64,000 bases of DNA from Amia ocellicauda. Its lineage: Eukaryota; Chordata; Actinopteri; Amiiformes; Amiidae. The translations under genes were made by a program, and so were the position numbers. The stretch is from positions 23,166,001 to 23,230,000 of the forward strand of contig NC_089866.1 in assembly GCF_036373705.1 (NCBI RefSeq), read 5' to 3'. Below, one piece after another: positions 57,401 to 64,000 of the stretch. The stretch's first letter is position 1, and every line of letters starts with the position of its first letter. Below the pieces are notes generated by a model that worked only from the letters and a program-made list of their open reading frames with translations, made no database searches and was not told where the DNA came from.

Positions 57401-60400
57401 CATGGCGAAGCAGGAGCGGATCGTGCCGTTCAGCAGTGGGACAAGCCATTCCTCCTTCTGCTGCTCTGACCCATAGCGAATGAGCACCTCCATGTTCCCA
57501 GTGTCTGGGGCAGAGCAGTTAAACACCTGAACACACACACATAAATATAGTTACAGACCCAACCCAAATAAGTACAGAATCATCAGTGCCATTTATTCCC
57601 TGTTAGATAAACATAATTCTCAGAGCAGACGGTCTAATGTTCACAGGCCGCTCATTCCACCAAGAGAAGAGTCGGACACCGCTGTCCCAGAATCCCCCTC
57701 ACCTCTGGGGCAAACACTGAGTGGCCCATCAGCTCACACAGGTGGGCGTACTCGAGGTTGGTCAGTCCCACCCCCAACTGGGCCTTGGTGTCCACCTCCC
57801 TTGGGATGAAAAGGTTCCACAGTCCCGCTGCTCTGGCCTCAGCCTGTGGACGCAACAGACAAAGGTGGAGGGTGTCAGTCCTGCAACTTTACTGGGGATC
57901 CTTTAACCAGAAAACTTGCAACCAGGGGAACAGTTAACTAAATTCTTATATCGTTAAAATCACTGGTGGCCGGATCCAGTCCTGAAGTGTGGCAGTCCAG
58001 AGGAGTTTATAGGTTACTTACACATGGGGAAAGGATTTAATTGGTTCAACCAAAAAAATCATTTTGCTCAGTTTGATAATTAAGAGTTTGGCTAAAATGA
58101 AAAATCTGATTATATTGAAAAGTGCAATACAAATTCACTACAGGATAATATAGTATTTTACATTCATTTTGGATTTCCATTCCATAAATAACACCGGGGA
58201 TGAAAAGGAACAAAAGGATTGCATTTCCTTTTAAATAGCAAAACAAATAATCATGAAAAGGGTTGATTGTGTGCTTTTAAGGATGCTATCCCAAGCATGT
58301 TGATATTGATATCTGTAGAGATGTCAAAAGCCATCCATGTTAGGAGAAAGTTGCAGGTTGAAGAATCTACTGTATTTAAATGCGGTATTGAAGACTGGAT
58401 TTACATAGAAACACAGAGCAAGTACATTTGTATTTTAACAAATGCATATTGTTCATATAAATATATGTGCACTGAATCCAAAAATCAGCAGTTACTATAG
58501 TGAAAATACAGCTATGCAGGGTCAGTCTGTAAAATACTGTTTAGCAAATGGATGATAATAATGCGGATATGGCTCTGTAATTGTTTGGTACAGGAAGTTA
58601 ACTCCACCAACCCAGAGATGCACATCACCTTTCTAAGACTCTTACTCCCGTAATGGTATTGTTGCTGTTCCTTGAAAAGTGTGCTTGTGTCACCACAGTA
58701 TAAATAGACATAAGATGTCTTAGAGGCATTCAGATTAACAAAACTAATCCCTGTACTGAAGGGTTTTGTAGTTACAAGGACAAATTACAATAAGACAAGA
58801 AACATTTGGAGAAACCAATGAATGCATTGGCTTTTTTCTTTCTTTTTACAATGCAACAGAATGTCCGATGTGGCCTAAACTATAAAGTACATCATAGACT
58901 ATTCAGAGCCTTCATCAAGCGGGCAACAAGTATGGAAAAGGCAGACACATGCTTTTCTATGTCTCCACTGAGAAAAACAGGATCAGGTCAGGATGGTACC
59001 TTAAGCTCCTCTACCATTGAATGAGGGGTCCACCGGTCCGCAGATGCTTGGTGGTCCCGCAGCTGCTGCTCTGCAGGGAGAATGCGGGCGCTCATGAACT
59101 CCTGCAGGCGACGGTGCAGCGCCTGGACGTGGGGTGGCAAGCTAGTGGGGGAGATGATCAGATGACCTGGATCTAGGGGAGGAGAGGTGTCACCCCCCGA
59201 GGCCTGGCGAATGGAGAAGCTGTCAGGCAGGCGGGGGGCTGTGGTTAGGGCTGGGCTCCAGCCGCTGAAGCTCCTACGGGGGCTTGTGCCCGGAGCTCCT
59301 GTAGGCATGGATTTGAAGACCCGGAAGCCCTCCTTGGTGGCGAAACCCCAAGCCAGCTCTGCCATCTCTTCCGCCATCTTCCCCACACTGGCAGCGCTGG
59401 TAGAGCTTGCCTGCCCTGTGTGAGGAGACAATGCACAACATGTAGCGCAGATGTTCCCGCTTAGAAAAAGCATGAGGTCATCTATAGAGCACTGGAAATG
59501 TAAACCACATAGTCCTTCACAGGGCACTGAATGCTTCAATCTTACAATGCTTAAAAGAATAATACAATTTAAAAAATCTGACTCCAAAGAGGATAATCCA
59601 GTATAAATCTCCTCTCCACCCTCAGGGATAAGAAGCATTGGGGAAGGTTTTAAGCACAGTGTGGGACATAAACTTCCCTCTCTCTTCAGAAAATCTTTTC
59701 ACTAAGTACTGTTTTTTTTTTTTTAAAGGAAATATAAATTAATTCAAGAGGTTAGTTGGGAAGTGGCAGTGTTGGGCGGTGGGTCTTGATGTACCTTCTA
59801 AGGAGCGCTTGTAGACCCCCTGCAGGATGGCAGCCACTCTGAAGAAGGAGAAGGCCATGTACATGTTCCAGTTGTCCAAGCACTCCAAACCCATGCACCG
59901 GCTGTACTGGGTGAAGACCTTCTCTGCACTGGGGATGCCCAGCCCGGGCAGATCACACTGGCTCATCCCTGTACAGTACAGCAAAAACTGAACAAAGACA
60001 TATAACCAAACGTTGACCTTAACTTTCAGTATCTGTGGCTGTGCTACAAAAGGCCTACCTAAATACTGCACAGACAGGGGGATTGACCTTAAGTTCTTTT
60101 ACTGAGCAGAACTGAAAACAATTATTGAACAACTGAACAATTTGTTGTCAACTTCTTCAGATTTCAGTTTTTGTGTAAATTTATCAAGGGGTAAATAAAT
60201 CACTGGCTTATTTTGCCTCCTGTTCTTTGCAGAGTGACCCCAATAAGACCCCAAGTCCTCTTGTCACACCCACCTTTGAGAACTGGGAAACTGGGAGGTA
60301 GGTAATGTGCCAGGCAGCTGTATGCCAGGTCAGAGATGGGGTCTCCCAGAGTGGACAGCTCCCAGTCCAGCACAGCCACAACCTCAGGCTTCTCCGGGTG

Positions 60401-63400
60401 GAAAATCAGATTATCCAGCCTGCATGAGGGAAAATAATCAAATAAAAAATATATAGATTTGACTTGGTATTTGTAGTGGTAAGGGTTTGAACAATATATT
60501 TGTTTAAATCTGGAGCTCCTTTCTGATTCACTGCCAATTACCTAAAAACTCTTCTAAAGTGTAGAGTTGGGAAGCTCTGCCCATTGAGTGTGATGCACTG
60601 TGTGTCTGGGGGAAGGCAGGCCTCTTGGAGTGACGTACCTGAAGTCTCCATGCACCACAGTCGTCTTCGTATGTGTTGGAAGGTGCTGCGGGAGCCACTT
60701 GATCAGCCTCTCCATGGCCGAGATACGGTGCGTCTCACTGGCCCGGTACTGCTTGGTCCAGGTCCGCACCTGCCGAGCAACGTAGTTACCTGTGGACAAA
60801 GAGATCGTCAGGACACTGAAGTTTATACAGATCCCTGCAATATTAAAAAAAAGTGGAATTTACCCCCAGTTAAGTATCAACAGCAAAGTCTACATAAGAA
60901 CATAAGAAGAACATAAGAAAGTTTGCAAACGAGAGGAGGCCATTCGACCCATCGTGTTCGTTTGGTGTCCATTAATAACTAAGTGATCCAAGAATCCTAT
61001 CCAGTCTATTTTTGACTGTTCCCAAATTGTCAGCTTCAACCACATCACTGGGGAGTTTGTTCAGATTGTGACGACTCTCTGTGTGAAGAAGCGTCTCCTG
61101 TTTTCCATCTTGAATGCCTTGAAGCCCAATTTCCATTTGTGTCCCGGGTGCGTGTGTCCCTGCTGATCTGGAAAAGCTCCCTGGTTTGATGTGGTCGATG
61201 CTTTTCATGATTTTAAAGACTTGAATTAAGTCTTCTCCAAACATTTACAAGTAATATAGGCGAGACTGATTGGTCTGTAATTTCCTGGCTCAGTTTTGTC
61301 CCCTTTCTTGTGGATAGGTATGACATTTGTAGTTTTCCAATCAGTTGGCACATCCCCTGTTCTAAGTGTCAATTGGTTAGCAGCCTATAAATAATGTCCC
61401 TCATTTCTTTAAGTACTGTTGGAAATATACCATCTGGCCCAGGTGATTTGTTTGTTTTTAATTCTGCTAGTCCCTTTAGTACCCCCTCCTCATTTATCTC
61501 CCTTAGGGTTTGACTGGACTGGTTGTTAACCTGTGGCATGTCTTTTCTTTTGTAAAAACCTCTATAAAATACTCATTTAGCAAATTTGCCACATCTTGTT
61601 AATTTTCTAAGATACTTCCATTTTTGCCCTTTATCTGTTTCACTTCCTCTTGCTGTTGTAGTACTTAAACATGCTCTTTGCATTAGTTTTAGCTCCAAGA
61701 GCTATGTTTCTATCTCTTTACTTCTTTGCTTCCTGGTCCCTCTCTTAACATCTCTTTGTAGTTCTATATATTCTTTGTATTTTGTTTTATCTCTATCCCT
61801 TTTGTATGTGCTGTACAACATTTTCTTTCTCTTCATATCTTTTTGCATACTTCTATCATCTGGCATCTTAATTCAACTGTGAATGAAATTGTGAAAGGGT
61901 GAGGTTTTGGATCTGCACATTAAGCACTGTGAAGGAAGATCTTCTTTTACCAGATTTGCCATAGTCCTCCAGGCCAGCCGCCTTGACATCCACGCTGTGA
62001 ATCTGGCAGAGGACGCGGCTCATGGCCTTGTACACCTCCTTCCTCTCCTCGCTGGTCATCCCTGGCAGCAAGGGGTCCTTAAATATCCTCCCAGGACAGT
62101 AGTCCATCAGGTAGAAGGGGGTGCCAATTACACTGAACAAACACAGAGCATGCAGCAGTAATGAGGGGCGGGGGAACCAAAAAGCTCAGTGGTGTCAACT
62201 GTGTAATTTCTTTGTCTAACATCTGGGCTCTGATATTTGTGCTGTGGGCCTGCAGTGTGAAAGAAGAAGACAGTCTAGCAGTACATTTCTCAGAGGTCAT
62301 GAGTATGTTGTCCAAACCACATGTTGGATGGGTAATAGCTAAGAAAAGCATGTTTCTATATATTTCTTTAACCTGTACAGTTGCTGTCAATAAGAGCTTA
62401 TCAGGAGCCGCATGGGGGCAGGGAGGTGGTACAATACTGTGTTCACCTGGAGTCCTCGCACAGGGCGATCACTTTGGGCACAGGAATGCCAGCCTTCCCC
62501 AGGGCTTTCAGGACCCTGCAGGACACAGAAAATAAAATAAAACTACAACATAGTCAATAAACCCCATTAAAACTACTACATACAGTCTCCTTATCATATA
62601 ACGAGCCTTTTAATAAGAGATTGCCTTGAAATCTCTGTGTTCTTCTACTCTGTGAAGCTCTACTTCTTGGGCCTCAAAGTAAAAATTCCTCACACAAAAA
62701 TGACAGAAAAAACTGAAAGAAAGGAAATGAAAAAGGACAGAGGGCAATAAAATGGACAGACACTCACCTGAACTCCCTCTCCACAGCATGGGCAGAGGGC
62801 AGCAATGGCCCTGGGGGTTTCTTCCTCAGAACAAGTTGGCGCCCCCCGATAGACACCAGGTAGGTGGGGTTGGACTGGCCATGGCTGAACTGTCGCAAAT
62901 CCAATGCTACTGAAACACGTAAATCACTGAAAACTGCTGCCAAATCAAGCATTTATAAGTGATACAGAGCAGTAGATCTAATGGAGTCAGTCAGCCTGCT
63001 GTAATTCTTTGAGTGAAAAGATAGGCTCGTTGAGTGCAAATTGCATTAGTTAAATTGTTTCTATGAATATACTTGACAAGGAGTGCCTGTTAAACTGATT
63101 GTCAGCACCAATGACACTATATTTTAAATGTATCATAAACCCCATATAAAACACAGTTTATGGAGATGACTGTACCTGTGGCCCCGAGAGACAGCGTGTT
63201 CTGTAAGTACTGTCTAAGCCGGTCAGTGGGGAGTTCCATAGTAGGGCTGATGGTGCCAGGAACGAACCCTGACAGAGAGAATCCCAGCAAGCCTTGCAGC
63301 TCCTCTATTGCTGTCAATGGGTCTTCAACCTGAAATTTTGCAGAATAATCTGTAGAACACCCCCCTTAGTATGCTAGTATCAATAAACGTATAGATCAAG

Positions 63401-64000
63401 TTGACATCTGCAGTTTTGCTACTTTTATTGGTATTTAATTTCATCCATTCTACCCATCTGAAACCTGCCTATGGTCCCAGACTCACTAACCTTGATCGAG
63501 CGGATTCCCAGCTGTGCGGCTGCCTTCACATTCTGTCCGACGTCGTCGAGAAACACGGCGTCCTGTGGTAGGACTCCCAAGCGGTCGACACACAGCTGGT
63601 AAATACGGGGATCGGGCTTGCATATCCCTTCAATACAGGACTCCACAATCTACACAGAGTAGGGGAGAGAACAGACAGATTATTCTTATTAATTATTATT
63701 ACTATTATTAATATTTGCAGATATGTATAATCGAATATTTACTGCTTATAATTTCAATTACAGGTACATATTTAAAAAGGATTATTGCTCAATGTACATG
63801 TTCTTTTATTTCTACAATTTCAGATTCCAGTCCTATTGCAAAGTATTACTGGGGCCACTTGGCAACTCAGCGGTCAAGATGTGGGGCTCCGGCAGTAGAG
63901 CCAGTCGGTACGCACCACGTCGAACTGGGCACGCTCCACAGGCAGATAGGTGTCTCCGCCCTGCAGAAAGAAGTTGTTGCTGAGCAGGGCCGTCTTCAGG
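45332..64000 (-). CDS. acad10: acyl-CoA dehydrogenase family member 10, 5' end outside window, 18 coding exons visible
   Basis: Three-domain fusion: HAD-like hydrolase, aminoglycoside-phosphotransferase (APH)-like kinase and acyl-CoA dehydrogenase. Exons (minus): 64000-63916 (partial), 63649-63491, 63329-63176, 62909-62768, 62515-62447, 62132-61951, 60789-60639, 60419-60274, 59968-59795, 59415-59000, 57843-57703, 57526-57389, 57021-56931, 56701-56543, 52656-52484, 52246-52103, 46363-46286, 45466-45332 (TGA). They give 911 visible residues in one frame; human ACAD10 is about 1059. Seen: HAD motif II (LLSNN), Lys motif (CKPDP), motif IV (FLDD); kinase-like HGDFRLDN and [39 protein letters not shown] and [13 protein letters not shown] motif I and any targeting peptide lie off the window. 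The related two-domain ACAD11 lacks the HAD part, which excludes it. The family's ACAD domain is known to favour unusual or branched acyl-CoAs and to work with the kinase domain on 4-hydroxy acids; that is family knowledge, not seen here. Confidence 0.96.
46286..46363 (-). CDS. acad10: acad10 penultimate exon
   Basis: 78 bp: [20 protein letters not shown] and VDRAIQ. It lies 5.7 kb from the preceding exon because of inserted transposons. Acceptor TGTACAG, donor GTACCG. Confidence 0.95.
46587..48738 (-). pseudogene. Tc1-type transposase remnant, DD38E spacing
   Basis: Recognisable pieces: HTH region ([27 protein letters not shown]), [30 protein letters not shown]. Thirty-eight residues separate the second Asp (QHD) from the Glu (NIIE), the spacing reported for the Intruder group. 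Decay is shown by a TGA straight after NIIESV and the lack of an intact N-terminus. The C-terminus is split by the nested hAT-like element and resumes as [15 protein letters not shown] on the far side. Confidence 0.85.
46651..47858 (+). mobile_element. hAT-like element nested in the Tc1/mariner remnant
   Basis: Ends are TAGGGCTGGGCGGCAT and ATATCACCCAGCCCTA (inverted), with 8-bp target duplications CCGGTAGG / CCGGTAGA (7 of 8). At 1208 bp it is non-autonomous. Near its right end an open frame from 47611 ([14 protein letters not shown] ... [14 protein letters not shown]) resembles the N-terminus of ZBED-type hAT transposases. The rest is non-coding with clustered CAGATCTGCGC-like palindromes and a repeated GAACGCGACC. 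Confidence 0.85.
49582..50802 (+). mobile_element. full-length Tc1/mariner element, DD36E type
   Basis: Terminal inverted repeats CACTCACCTAAAGGATTATT on the left and its complement on the right agree over 28 of 29 bp; TA flanks both sides. At 1221 bp with a single uninterrupted transposase frame it looks recent. Size, short repeats and DD36E spacing fit the Incomer group; the group name is inference from those traits. Confidence 0.93.
49730..50770 (+). CDS. Tc1/mariner transposase, 346 aa, intact, DD36E
   Basis: Cut-and-paste DDE transposase of full family length, with no stop or frameshift. The N-terminal HTH part ([20 protein letters not shown], about 24-43) and a second HTH with an Arg-rich stretch (about 70-130) bind the element ends. 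The catalytic acids are Asp155 (WSDES), Asp246 (FQQDNAPCH) and Glu283 ([11 protein letters not shown]), with 36 residues between the last two. A GGGG-box ([11 protein letters not shown], about 188-198) is present. The start ATG follows TGAATGTCTGA by a few bases, and the frame ends 32 bp from the right terminus. It runs opposite to acad10 inside an intron. Whether it is expressed or active cannot be told from sequence. Confidence 0.93.
   Translation: MGKKGDLSNFERGMVVGARRAGLSISQSAQLLGFSRTTISRVYKEWCEKGKTSSMRQSCGRKCLVDARGQRRMGRLIQADRRATLTEITTRYNRGMQQSICEATTRTTLRRMGYNSRRPHRVPLISTTNRKKRLQFAQAHQNWTVEDWKNVAWSDESRFLLRHSDGRVRIWRKQNENMDPSCLVTTVQAGGGGVMVWGMFSWHTLGPLVPIGHRLNATAYLSIVSDHVHPFMTTMYPSSDGYFQQDNAPCHKGRIISNWFLEHDNEFTVLNWPPQSPDLNPIEHLWDVVERELRALDVHPTNLHQLQDAILSIWANISKECFQHLVESMPRRIKAVLKAKGGQTQY
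52103..52246 (-). CDS. acad10: acad10 exon, ACAD C-terminal helices
   Basis: 144 bp: [40 protein letters not shown]. Acceptor TGCCAG, donor GTAGGC. It is followed by the transposon-filled intron. Confidence 0.97.
52484..52656 (-). CDS. acad10: acad10 exon, ACAD C-terminal domain start
   Basis: 173 bp: [38 protein letters not shown] and ALELMKDR. Acceptor TGCCAG, donor GTGAGG. Confidence 0.95.
53793..56392 (+). mobile_element. hAT element with degenerate ZBED-type transposase
   Basis: Ends TAGGGGTGGGCGATATGA and the inverted CATATCGCCCATCCCTA; perfect 8-bp target duplications ATTGGCTG at 53785-53792 and 56393-56400. It is 2600 bp and lies in the acad10 intron between exons 56543 and 52656. 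It contains a recognisable but broken transposase on the plus strand. Confidence 0.93.
54168..55853 (+). pseudogene. hAT transposase pseudogene (BED finger + hATC)
   Basis: Starts [12 protein letters not shown] at 54168, then shifts frame at an A-run; resumes [11 protein letters not shown] and a BED zinc finger ([10 protein letters not shown] ... HHLKRKH). The RNase-H-like part is broken but readable near 54.7-55.0 kb ([26 protein letters not shown]). After an AT-rich gap come [11 protein letters not shown] and the hATC dimerisation region ([39 protein letters not shown]). Stops and frameshifts show it is dead. Confidence 0.88.
56543..56701 (-). CDS. acad10: acad10 exon, ACAD middle domain strands
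   Basis: 159 bp: [31 protein letters not shown] and [11 protein letters not shown]. Acceptor CCCTAG, donor GTCGGT. The next intron downstream holds a 2.6-kb hAT element. Confidence 0.95.
56931..57021 (-). CDS. acad10: acad10 exon, ACAD middle domain
   Basis: 91 bp: [13 protein letters not shown] and [11 protein letters not shown], the conserved G-x-K-W-W-x-S segment that packs on FAD. Acceptor CGTCAG, donor GTTAGA. Confidence 0.95.
57389..57526 (-). CDS. acad10: acad10 exon, FAD-binding MTEP motif
   Basis: 138 bp: [19 protein letters not shown] and SCFAMTEPK; the MTEP motif contacts FAD and substrate in acyl-CoA dehydrogenases. Acceptor GTTCAG, donor GTGAGG. Confidence 0.95.
57703..57843 (-). 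CDS. acad10: acad10 exon, ACAD N-terminal domain
   Basis: 141 bp: [35 protein letters not shown] and FAPE. Acceptor CCACAG, donor GTGAGG. Confidence 0.96.
59000..59415 (-). CDS. acad10: acad10 large linker exon
   Basis: 416 bp, 139 codons. [20 protein letters not shown] closes the kinase-like part; a Pro/Ser-rich low-complexity linker ([15 protein letters not shown]) follows; then [20 protein letters not shown] starts the ACAD N-terminal helices. The longest coding exon in the window. Confidence 0.95.
59795..59968 (-). CDS. acad10: acad10 exon, end of APH-like domain
   Basis: 174 bp: [38 protein letters not shown] and YKRSLEG. Acceptor TACAG, donor GTACAT. Confidence 0.95.
60274..60419 (-). 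CDS. acad10: acad10 exon, APH catalytic and metal residues
   Basis: 146 bp: completes [14 protein letters not shown] and carries [12 protein letters not shown], the DFG-like metal site of the APH family. Acceptor ATGCAG, donor GTGGGT. Confidence 0.95.
60639..60789 (-). CDS. acad10: acad10 exon, APH Brenner-type loop
   Basis: 151 bp: [19 protein letters not shown] to TTVVHGDFR, the start of the HGDxxxxN catalytic loop. Acceptor CCACAG, donor GTACGT. Confidence 0.96.
60893..61870 (-). mobile_element. LINE remnant (CR1/L2-type), internally deleted
   Basis: Read on the minus strand it first gives a basic linker ([17 protein letters not shown]), then NKSPGPDG and [20 protein letters not shown], the entry into reverse transcriptase. 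It then jumps to the C-terminal tail ([32 protein letters not shown]) and a 3' end whose AACATAAGAA-type tail is at 60893-60925. The catalytic core is deleted. It lies in an acad10 intron. Confidence 0.8.
61951..62132 (-). CDS. acad10: acad10 exon, APH-like domain hinge
   Basis: 182 bp: [20 protein letters not shown] (hinge), then [19 protein letters not shown]. Acceptor GTTCAG, donor GTAAAA. Confidence 0.96.
62447..62515 (-). CDS. acad10: acad10 exon, APH N-lobe
   Basis: 69 bp: [20 protein letters not shown]. Too short to appear as a free open frame but confirmed by phase on both sides. Acceptor CTGCAG, donor GTGAAC. Confidence 0.93.
62768..62909 (-). CDS. acad10: acad10 exon, start of APH-like domain
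   Basis: 142 bp: [14 protein letters not shown] and [20 protein letters not shown], the nucleotide-binding N-lobe strands with the Lys of the APH fold. Acceptor TTTCAG, donor GTGAGT. Confidence 0.96.
63176..63329 (-). CDS. acad10: acad10 exon, HAD-APH linker
   Basis: 154 bp: [19 protein letters not shown], ending in the linker LSLGATG. Acceptor TTTCAG, donor GTACAG. Confidence 0.94.
63491..63649 (-). CDS. acad10: acad10 exon, HAD motifs III-IV
   Basis: 159 bp: [20 protein letters not shown] with the motif III Lys, then [14 protein letters not shown] with the motif IV acidic pair. Acceptor TGTAG, donor GTTAGT. Confidence 0.96.
63916..64000 (-). CDS. acad10: acad10 HAD exon, cut by window edge
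   Basis: 85 bp visible, ending QFDV before donor GTGCGT. Contains HAD motif II (TALLSNNFF). The exon continues beyond position 64000. Confidence 0.92.

Noticed and set aside
57960..58010. Similar repeat-like stretch in an acad10 intron
   Set aside because: Too short and without ends; not called.

Overview
This window is vertebrate nuclear DNA, most likely from a ray-finned fish. It holds three multi-exon genes whose exons are bounded by AG/GT, set in AT-rich non-coding DNA with tRNA-derived SINEs, a CR1/L2-type LINE, several hAT elements and three Tc1/mariner elements of kinds common in fish genomes. The species cannot be fixed from sequence alone. No bacterial-type operon, CRISPR array or phage was seen.

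All three genes lie head to tail on the minus strand, so transcription runs from high to low coordinates. acad10 (45332 to the right edge) encodes a HAD-like / aminoglycoside-phosphotransferase-like / acyl-CoA dehydrogenase fusion; 18 coding exons are readable and the 5' end lies outside the window. aldh2 (31662-43852) is a complete 13-exon mitochondrial aldehyde dehydrogenase of 519 codons plus stop, with a GC-rich promoter. ptpn11 (20137-28613) is a complete 15-coding-exon SHP2 tyrosine phosphatase of 594 codons plus stop, starting from a 14-nt coding first exon. Nearly every exon I placed is frame-consistent and matches the length I recall for its mammalian counterpart.

Right to left: 63.9-45.3 kb is acad10, whose introns carry most of the transposons. 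One intron (46364-52102) is about 94% transposon: a decayed Tc1/mariner element with DD38E spacing split by a hAT-like element, beside a second hAT-like element that carries an intact 1221-bp DD36E Tc1/mariner element. Another acad10 intron holds a 2.6-kb hAT element with perfect 8-bp target duplications. 43.9-31.7 kb is aldh2, with a small hAT-type MITE in one intron. 31.6-28.6 kb is the short aldh2-ptpn11 spacer, with a second DD36E-spaced relic and a CpG-rich, LTR-like segment directly upstream of the ptpn11 start. 28.6-20.1 kb is ptpn11 and 20.1-about 14 kb is probably its 3' UTR and flank. 13-1 kb has no recognisable coding exon; it holds microsatellites, a SINE, a hairpin, a duplicated short repeat, and a CpG-rich patch at 6.42-6.86 kb that may be the promoter of the next gene.

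Functionally, acad10 and aldh2 both encode mitochondrial (or probably mitochondrial) oxidative enzymes of fatty-acyl/aldehyde metabolism, while ptpn11 is a cytosolic signalling phosphatase. Their adjacency is conserved linkage rather than an operon. I found no convincing new gene system; the most unusual items are the transposon-built intron, the intact DD36E element, a (GU)17 tract in a 127-nt ptpn11 intron, and the LTR-like segment at the ptpn11 promoter.
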